NCBI GenBank assembly: GCA_041659565.1
Contig: JBAZXZ010000005.1
Span: forward strand, 1 to 64,000
Direction of reading: 5' to 3'
From: Altimarinus sp041659565
Lineage (GTDB): Bacteria > Patescibacteriota > Gracilibacteria > BD1-5 > UBA6164
DNA: 64,000 nucleotides
Shown here: positions 56,941 through 64,000 of the stretch, in pieces
Layout of the letters: each line of letters starts with the position of its first letter
Position numbering within the stretch: the stretch's first letter is position 1
Translations under genes and position numbers: made by a program
Notes under the pieces: generated by a model
What the model was told of the DNA's origin: nothing
The model's input: only the letters and a program-made list of their open reading frames with translations
Database searches by the model: none

Positions 56941-57282
56941 CTATAAGTTATTAAATAAATTAGATAATTTACTTTTTAGAATTTCTTTTTGTTTATTTGA
57001 AATATTTCAGATTTTTTTCTCTTTAAACAATTTTTCATGAAAAGAATTTATCTTTTTTACTTTTAAATAAGAGGTGATTTTTATTTTATTTTCATTATTT
57101 GGTTCTAGAACAATAGTAAAATTATCAATATTTTGTGATTGAGATGTAATTTTCAAAACTGTGTAATCATCAGCTTCTTTAAATAACACTAAAACAGGTC
57201 TTAATTTTGAATTAGAATTATCACTAAAAATATATTCTGCGAGAATTATATCTCAAAAAATAAAATTATCTGTATTCTTCAT
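56941..57282 (-). CDS. MazF/PemK-like toxin
   Basis: 113 aa. FGDIILAEYIFSDNSNSKLRPVLVL is the SH3-like start of PemK/MazF toxins, with the conserved GD-I-x-x-x and RP-V-L-V. The rest (YTVLKITSQSQNIDNFTIVLEP) follows the fold. MazF-type toxins cut mRNA. Its start lies inside the 3' end of the upstream HTH-Panacea gene (17-base overlap), a typical antitoxin-toxin layout. Slightly short at the C-terminus but complete. Confidence 0.75.
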
Positions 57283-58078
57283 ATAAATCTGGTTCATTAA
57301 TTAAATCATTAAAAAAGCCTGTCATTTTTGCAAATTCTTGTACTTCCTTTTTCTTATTTTCTCTAGCAAGAGGAGAATATGGATAACTTCTATCAGCGAC
57401 TAAGTTATAATCTATTATATCCATGTCTTTTGTTATTTTCCACGGAAAATCATCATGAGATTTTTCACTTATTTCAGATGCAGAAAAGTCTGAATATCTT
57501 TCTATAACATCATCGATAACATCTTTTTCTTCAATAGAGAAAATATCAACATTTACTTTTCTATTTGGAATAAATCTTTCTTGAAAATAATTAGAATAAT
57601 AGGGTGCAATTACTTTAACTAATGCTTGTTTTTTTATCAGGTCATTAACAATAAAATCAAATCAAAAAGGAGCCGGTCATCTTGGAAGTTTTACAAAACT
57701 TATTCAACTTATATTTTTTTTATATCTTTCAAAAAAATCAAACTCAGCAAAATACAAAAGTTTATATAAAACTGTTTTTCAAACATTATATTTTGCTCAA
57801 CATTTTTCCAATATATACAAAAGTAGTTCTATAAATTTATCTTTATCATAATTTTTTTTAACTTTTGATTCATCAGTTTTTCAAAGTAAAAAATCAATAT
57901 TTACATCAAATATTTCAGAGTATTTTTGTAATTCTTCCGCCTTTATTTTTCTAATTCACATTTCTATATGTGCAATACTCGATCTTGATAATTTAAGCAT
58001 ACTTGCAAGTTGTTCTTGGCTATATCAAGACTCTTCTCTAAGTTTTTTTAATAATTCATTTATTTTAGATTCTTTCAT
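57266..58078 (-). CDS. HTH-Panacea-domain antitoxin
   Basis: 270 aa. N-terminal Xre-type helix-turn-helix (INELLKKLREESGYSQEQLASML, LSRSSIAHIEMGIRKI). C-terminal Panacea (SocA/DUF4065-like) domain with KTVLYKLLYFAEFDFFERY, then PRGPAPFGFDFIVNDLI. Panacea proteins are known as versatile antitoxins that neutralise different toxins; here the partner is MazF-like. The HTH suggests autorepression of the pair from the palindromes upstream. Overlaps the toxin gene by 17 bases. Confidence 0.85.
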
Positions 58079-58104
58079 AATAACTATTGTTAATTATTAA
58101 AAGT

Positions 58105-58170
58105 GCTTATATCTTATTGAAAAAATAAATATAAGCAAATGATTTTTTATTATCTAACATTCAATGTTAG
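58105..58170. promoter_or_regulatory. Palindromes upstream of the antitoxin gene
   Basis: gcttatat (58105-58112) pairs with atataagc (58129-58136), and ctaacat-tca-atgttag occupies 58154-58170. Both lie in the divergent gap between the HTH-Panacea gene and the consensus promoter below, so they are natural operators for the HTH protein. Confidence 0.55.
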
Positions 58171-58178
58171 ATTTATAT

Positions 58179-58206
58179 TTGACATTGATAGTTTTAAAAA
58201 TATAAT
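58179..58206 (+). promoter_or_regulatory. Consensus sigma-70-type promoter
   Basis: Exact TTGACA (58179-58184) and exact TATAAT (58201-58206) with a 16-bp spacer, reading rightwards. It is the best promoter seen in the window and sits beside the ctaacattcaatgttag operator. It would give a 260-base leader before the DUF2188 gene. Confidence 0.8.
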
Positions 58207-58212
58207 TGACTT

Positions 58213-58480
58213 AATATAATATTTAAAATAAAAACATGGTTATAATTTTTAGCAAATAAAAAACACCAACTAGTTTGGAGCTGATGTTTTCCATAAAGAA
58301 AAATTCTTTTGTCGTGATAGAATTTTATGGTTTTGTAAGCAAAAAGCAAATGATTTATATAATAACTATAAAATAGAGAAAAGACTATACATTAAATTTT
58401 TAATTTATAGAACTAGAATAAAATAGGAAAATACAAAAAATCTCTTTGCAACAAGCTTTTAAATCCTAATAAATAAAATA
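58213..58480 (+). other. Long untranslated leader or small RNA region
   Basis: No coding frame of note: ATG at 58235 gives only MVIIFSK. It has an imperfect hairpin of aaaacaccaact with agctgatgtttt (58258-58291) and an inverted repeat aaattct...agaattt near 58300-58325. It could be a leader or a small RNA from the consensus promoter. No known RNA family recognised. Confidence 0.35.
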
Positions 58481-58717
58481 ATGATAAAACCTAATAAGAT
58501 ATTAGTTCAATATGATAAACAAAATCAAAACTGGAGAGTTGAAAAACCTAATGCTAAAAGAGCTATAAGTATATCTAATATTAAAGTGAAAGCACTGGAT
58601 AGTGCAAGAAATGTAGCAAAAAATCAATGACTTGAATTAATAGCATTTACAAAAAAAGAGCATAAAATTCATATTAAAGATTCTTTTTGAAAAGATCCGT
58701 TTCCACCAAGATGATAA
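58481..58717 (+). CDS. DUF2188 domain protein
   Basis: 78 aa. VQYDKQNQNWRVEKPNAKRAISISN, SARNVAKNQGLELIAF and HIKDSFGKDPFPPRG fit the DUF2188 pattern of W-x-V, a helix of residue-name and the final DP-pp-G. The family is small, widespread and of unknown function. Ends TGA-TAA, read as Gly-stop. Followed by a clear terminator at 58783. Confidence 0.85.
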
Positions 58718-58782
58718 AACAAAAAAAATTACTTTTGATTTACTACATAAACAGTAGATTATAAAAAAAGGTTTATAAATTT

Positions 58783-58825
58783 TGAAGATGCTCTCTGTAT
58801 TACACAGGAGGCATCTTTTTTGTTC
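58783..58825 (+). terminator. Terminator of the DUF2188 gene
   Basis: aagatgctctctgt pairs imperfectly with acaggaggcatctt and is followed by a T run. The other part of 58718-58977 shows no gene. Confidence 0.75.
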
Positions 58826-58977
58826 TATTGAAAATGATAATTGTTGCAATAAATAATATTTTTTCTAAATACAATGAAATGTACTTTTTTTTGTTTTTAT
58901 ATCAAGGGGATTTATTGCAGGTGTATGAGTCTAATAAGTCCATAGTGAGCAAAGAGTATACTTAATGTAAAAATCTA

Positions 58978-60114
58978 TTATAAAAAATCTAATTCTTCAT
59001 TTTCATAATACTTAAACATTTCATAATTATCAATGAAACTTTTTCACTTATATTTTTCTTTCAATTGATTAATAACCTTATAATCTTCATCTAATTTGCT
59101 ATGATTTCAGAAAATTTTATATAATTCATCAATATAGTTACTTCTAGCAATTGTATATTCTTCACTTATAAAATTATCTTTATTATTAGAATAGAGGTAA
59201 TGTGAATCTATAGAACGAATAAGATTATAATAAGTAACTCTATCATTTTTTTGAATTAATATTTTTTTAATTTTTTTTCAAGATTTATAAGGTAAAAATT
59301 CAAATAATATGTTAGGATTTAAAGGGAAATAATGAATTCTTTTCATAAAATGTACTCACCGAGGATTTTTTTCATATTCTGGAACTACTTGTAAAACAGG
59401 ATTTTCAGAAGTTACAAAATTTCTTTCTAGTCATTTTAGATAATATATGTTTATTTTTTTATTAAAAAGTAAATTTCAAAATCAATAGACATTTTCAGAA
59501 TTAAATAAAAATTGTATGTGTGTTAAATTATCTTTTTTCTTAATTCATAAAGTATCAAATATTTTATCATCATCAAATCACATTTCTTCTCTAAAATTTT
59601 TAGTTCTCATTAATGTTAAAGAAATATAAACACAAAGTTCATATATGTCTTTTTCATCTAATTTAGACGAATTATTCTCTAATATTTGTTTAGAAATTCT
59701 TTTTTCTAAGTCTAAAAAATTATTTTCATATTTACATAAATACCACTCTATAATTTGAGACATCATATCTTGTTTTCAACTTTCTATTCAATAAAAATAG
59801 TCCTCCACACATAATCATTTACTAACTTTTGATTTTACAACTTTTCTTAACTTTAAATCTAAAATATTAACTTCTCATTGTTTATTATTAGGATTTTTAA
59901 ATAAATCTAAATATGCTTTTTGAACATAGTGTTGGTATTTTGTTGGTTGTATCTTAAATTTTGCAATGTCATTTAAATCCTTTATATGTATTTCATCAAA
60001 AATTACATCACAATTATTTTTTGATATGAAATCTTTTAGATCTAAAGAATCACTTTCTAAAAATAATTTTATAACTATCTTTTGTTCTTTACTTAATTCT
60101 TCTATTTTTTGCAT
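58978..60114 (-). CDS. DUF4238 family protein
   Basis: 378 aa. YQHYVQKAYLDLFKN near residue 60 and SENPVLQVVPEY...FPLNPNILFEF are the DUF4238 landmarks (an HY-xx-x-YL start and P-L-S/N-P motif). Function unknown; relatives often lie near mobile elements or defence genes. A CGG codon (59359-59361) lies in EKNP-x-GVHF. It precedes nothing on its strand for 260 bases downstream. Confidence 0.8.
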
Positions 60115-60138
60115 TAAAAAAATAATTAAATCATATTA

Positions 60139-61314
60139 TTATTTAATTTTAATAGTATTTATAATTTCTTTAATAATATTATAATTTTCTTCAAATCATT
60201 CATAATCAGTTCAATATAATGAATTTCAATTTTTATAATAATCCCAAATTTTATTTGAAGCTTCTTCTGATTTAGTATCAGATATTCCAGAATTATATAG
60301 ACATACTTCACCATCATCTCACTTAAATTGTTTTAAATAATTTAATACATTTCAAAAATTATTTTGAAACATTACTGAGTATATATTGTTTAAATCTTTA
60401 ACTACCAATAATTCTGTAACAAATTGAGTAATACACCCCATAGTTGAATCTTCAGTAAAATAATAATTGATAATTAATCAATTATACCCATTTATACTTA
60501 TGTTTGTTGTATTAAATCAATTACTTATTGGAGCTTGAATATGAGAAAATGGTACAATATCATCTTCTCATTTTTTAATTTTTTCTAATATTATTTTATA
60601 ATCATTTTTAGATTTTTCTATTTCTTTTTCTTCCTCTAATTTAACTGAACTTCATCTTGAAATTTCTGCCATTCAAGATTCCCAATATCATTTAATTCTT
60701 CCTATTTCCTCTTTCATAAATGAATCAAGATTATATTTCTTTACAAAAATATTTTCTTTTTCAAAAAACTTAAAATCTTCAAATTCTTTATTATCTACTA
60801 TTAATTTTCAAGGATATGTAAAACTTACTTCTCAATTATCATAAATTTTTATATCTTTTTTACAGCTTCAATTTTCTCTCTTGTATGATTCATGACAACT
60901 ACAAACTCAATAATCATTAAATCATTCATTGTTTCAAGTACATTCATTTCTTAAATTTTGACTTAAAGAAACTAATATAACTGGTATAATTCATCAAATT
61001 ATTATAATGAGTATGAAAAATCTTTTTAATATTTCAATATATGAAATGAATCAATTTAAAGTTCAATTATTTATATATGAAATTATTCTTTTAATAAAAT
61101 CAGTTACTAAAATATATGATAATAAAAATAAAATCATATATAGAGTTCAAATGAAATAATCATTAATCCGTACTCCTAAATCATAACTTCAACGATGTAT
61201 CTCTTGCAAAAATAATAGTGCTCAAGCTCAAAATAAGACTAAAGGTAATGTAATTATGAAATATAAAACTTTTGTTAATCTCCAAAGTTTTCAATTTGAT
61301 TTATTTTTATCCAT
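60139..61314 (-). CDS. Membrane protein of unknown function
   Basis: 391 aa. Three hydrophobic segments occupy the first 130 residues (VLYFIITLPLVLFGAGALLF, FIGTLYMILFLLSYILV, FFILIIIIGGIIPVILVSL). Then comes a Cys-containing segment (NECTGNNEGFNDYGVCSCHE) and a 230-residue soluble domain. It lies 24 bases above the DUF4238 gene and 57 below the coupling ATPase on the same strand, so may be cotranscribed with both. No family recognised. Confidence 0.7.
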
Positions 61315-61371
61315 ATTTTTAAAAATTTTGAAATAAAAAGTTGATGTTGTTTAACTAACCACTACCCACTC

Positions 61372-63624
61372 CTAAATTATTGGTTCAGCAAAACTATCTA
61401 ATTTCTCCACTATATCTTTATGTTCTTCTATGATTTTCTTTTTTGCTTCAAGTAAACTTCTTGCATATTTACTTCTTGATAGTTCGTATAATTTTTGTAC
61501 ATAATCTTTTGGAACTTCTCTGTCAGGAACATATATACTTTTTAGTGAAAATGGATCTTTAACTTGTCATTTTACAAGTAATTTACAGTAAAACTCTCTT
61601 TGATTTAGGTTTGCTAAATCATAACTTTTTATGTATGGATCAAAATGTTTTTCCATATAAATAGCATCCTCACTTGATATTCTGAAACTTATCAAAGTTC
61701 AGACATTTCAAAATAAAGCATCACTTAAATTAGGTGGAATTTGTTTTATAAATTGGTGAGCAACTGATAGAGATAATCAGTATTTTCTGGCCTCTGAAAG
61801 TATTTCTCAAAAAGTATCTGTTGCAAAGTTTTGAAACTCATCTACATATAAAAAGAAAGGAGTTCTAGCACTTTTTGATAGTCATTGTCTTCACATTGCA
61901 GCTTGGAATATTTTGGTTACAAAAATTGCTCATAAAAATCACATTATCTCAGCTTGAAGTTTTCATTTTGGAAGTTTTACTAGCAAGATTTTGCTTTCAT
62001 TCATCATTTCAGCAAAATCAAGTTTGTTTTCATGGCTTGAAAATATATTCTTAAGGATATCAACAGAAAGTAATTGTCATACTTTATTCAATATCGGCAT
62101 AATTGCTTCTGTATTGAATTGTTGGCTCCATCCGGCAAATTCATTTGTCCAGAAATTTCTAACTACATCATCTTTTATATGTTCAATCATATCATATCTA
62201 AAATCTTTGTCTGTCAGTGCTCTAATTATATCAAACAAAGTTGAGTTTGGTTTATCAAGTAGTGCTAAAAATATCATTCTAAGCACATGTTCAAGTTTAG
62301 CATTCCAGTTTGCTCAAAAGAATTTGTAAAATATATCAATAAATCATTTAGCCAATATTTGTTTACTTTCAGTTTTTTTGATATCAAGAGGATTAAAACA
62401 AAATGGAAATTGGTCATCAGTTGGATCAAAAATAATTACATCTTTCATCCTTTCTGGTGGAATATGTGAAATAACTTCTTCAATCAAATCTCCATGCGGA
62501 TCAATTAATCAGATTCATTTTCCGTGTTTTAAATCATCGATTACCATACTTGTTAGGAATTTTGATTTTCAAGTTCAAGTTTTTCAGATTATATATAAGT
62601 GTCTCAATCTATCTTCGTCGTAAATTCAAACAGGTACTTTTATACTTCTAAAATCAGAAGTTCAAACTATATTTAAATCTATTGGATAATTTTTTGGGAT
62701 TATCTCACCATTTGCTAGAGTGTCAAAATCAAAAGTGGGTACTCAAATAGGAAGAGATAGTTTTTTTGCAGTAACTTTTAATAGAGAAGTTTCACTACTT
62801 GGTTTATTCGGAAAATGATAAATTGATGAGATTTCTTCATTTGTACAGATATAATTATTTTTGATTTCACTTATTCAAAATGGTTTTATTTGACTTATAT
62901 TTCTTATAATATTTAATTTAAATTGATTTAGAGGATAGTTTTTAAAAACCAAGAAATTATTAAAAAGTCATTTAAGCTTTGCTTCTGCATGATTTTTAGT
63001 TTCTCATTGAACAATTATATAAAATTTGGTTTCAAATAATTCTTGTTCAAGCTTGTATTTATAATATTTATCTCACAATCATTTCCATCATTTTTGGATT
63101 TTATGATTAAGCATATATTTAAAAAATGTAAAAATCAATTTAAATTTAAACATCATAAACCTAAATTTTGATTTCACAAAAAACTTAAAACTCTCTCAAT
63201 GAAGAGGTTTTATTTCAGTAAAAACTCAAACTTTGTCTTTTATAATAGAGAAGTTTTCAAAGCTTCTAAACATATTAAATACAAATTCTGTATTGTCAGT
63301 TGTTGAATATTTAAATGGATAGAACCAAGAATTTTCAAGAGTTAATTCTCAGATTACAGTTCTAGATTTATCATAATCCCAAACTCATTTTTCATCTGCG
63401 ATAAGTTGAAAATCATTGAAATATGTATAAAATTGTGATTCAAATGCTGAATAAACTGCATCAGTTGAAGTGTAACTATAAAATATTTCTCCACCTGAAA
63501 AATTGATTCCAAAAATCATCTTTTTTCCTTCAAGAGTCTTTCAAATATCTTTCAAAAAGTCATCAATATACTTTTTTCATTTAGTATATGAATGATAGAT
63601 TTTTATTAAGTGAGTTTTATACAT
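61372..63624 (-). CDS. VirD4/TraG-like type IV coupling ATPase
   Basis: 750 aa. Walker A IIGKTGTGKSKFL at about residue 350, then IDPHGDLIEEVISHIPPERM, a conserved stretch of the CPR-type TraM-recognition ATPases. Walker B FFLYVDEFQNFATDTF at about 590. LSLSVAHQFIKQIPPNLSDALFGNVGTLISFRIS is a typical end segment. The N-terminal 330 residues are membrane-proximal. These proteins are coupling factors of conjugation or other DNA-transfer machines. No relaxase or other T4SS genes are in view, so the partner system is unknown. Confidence 0.9.
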
Positions 63625-63723
63625 ATAAGTTTATAGGAGAATACTTTAAAATAATATATCCAAATTATTCATAAAATCAAATCTAATCTTGACAAAGTTA
63701 AAAATTATTAGTGTTAGAAATTA

Positions 63724-64000
63724 TTAGTAAATAAAATTATTGTAACAAGTTTCACAATAAACTATTTCTGGTCTTTCTAGAGAGTATGTTGTTTTTATAG
63801 CTTTATTACATTTATCACATTTTCTATCATATATTTTTCTTTGATTTTTTAGATTTAATCTATTTTTGTATCTTATGTCATAATGAAATCTAGGAATAGA
63901 TAAAATATTATCTCTATAAAATTTTAATTCAGCAGGACTAATTTTAAAAGGTTTTCAAGTTTCCGCACATTTTATAGCCCGATTTAGTATATCATCAGGG
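63724..64000 (-). CDS. Cys-rich zinc-ribbon array paralogue, 3' end only
   Basis: About 92 C-terminal residues are visible; the gene begins beyond the right edge. PDDILN-x-AIKCAETGKPF, then FYRDNILSIPRFHYDIRYKNRL and DRKCNKAIKTTYS...IVYCETCYNNFIY match the end of the array proteins, but the sequence is more divergent. The first CxxC of the ribbon has become CNKA. CGG at 63979-63981 again stands at the Trp position. It suggests a further member or arm of the array to the right. Confidence 0.8.

Overview
The window looks like a chromosome segment of a very AT-rich ultra-small Patescibacteria (CPR) bacterium of the Absconditabacteria (SR1) / Gracilibacteria lineage. TGA must be read as glycine (translation table 25). 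With TGA as a stop nearly every gene falls into fragments; with TGA = Gly, intact RlmH, L2-L24, SecY, LepA and PilT appear, and TGA falls on invariant glycines (two of the three P-loop glycines of PilT, HEFGH of the M3 peptidase, GHIDHGKS of LepA). CGG appears to be read as tryptophan: it replaces TGG at conserved Trp positions in paralogues and in LepA. This favours Absconditabacteria. All coordinates below use TGA = Gly. I see no rRNA or tRNA gene and no CRISPR array.

Layout. 1-6.4 kb (+): C-terminal end of a Cys-rich repeat surface protein, a small unknown protein, rlmH, an M3 metallopeptidase, a HEPN-like protein with a small partner, and dinD. 6.57-17.0 kb (+): promoter, leader hairpin and a ribosomal operon L3-L4-L23-L2-S19-L22-S3-L16-L29-S17-L14-L24-L5-S14-S8-L6-L18-S5-L15-secY (no S10 and no L30). 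17-19.1 kb (-): pilT and a secreted protein with a C-terminal anchor. 19.3-22.4 kb (+): lepA and a papain-fold-like protein. 22.4-28.8 kb: a cell-envelope group (VanZ-like membrane protein, a large anchored protein with a putative cysteine-peptidase domain, a peptidoglycan-binding protein, an anchored coiled-coil protein). 28.9-31.6 kb (-): an SDR, a radical-SAM photolyase-like protein and a nucleosidase.

31.7-54.9 kb is the striking part. Eleven complete minus-strand paralogues of a large Cys-rich zinc-ribbon protein lie largely head to tail (a twelfth is cut by the right edge). They are interrupted by a TrmB-like regulator, a methyltransferase, a two-HD-domain hydrolase and one AAA/DUF4143 ATPase; a second such ATPase heads the array. 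Both ATPase genes end three bases before the start of a paralogue through the same TAA-ATC-ATG junction, which suggests a two-gene cassette.

56.2-63.6 kb: Nudix-like protein, a MazF-like toxin overlapped by an HTH-Panacea antitoxin, a DUF2188 protein behind a consensus promoter, DUF4238, a membrane protein and a VirD4-like coupling ATPase.

A second theme runs through the window: small palindromic elements of at least three types lie in frame inside protein-coding genes (M3 peptidase, lepA, photolyase-like gene, several array paralogues), adding 10-30 residues without breaking the frame, much as Rickettsia palindromic elements do. In the array, two unrelated element types occupy the same protein site in different paralogues.
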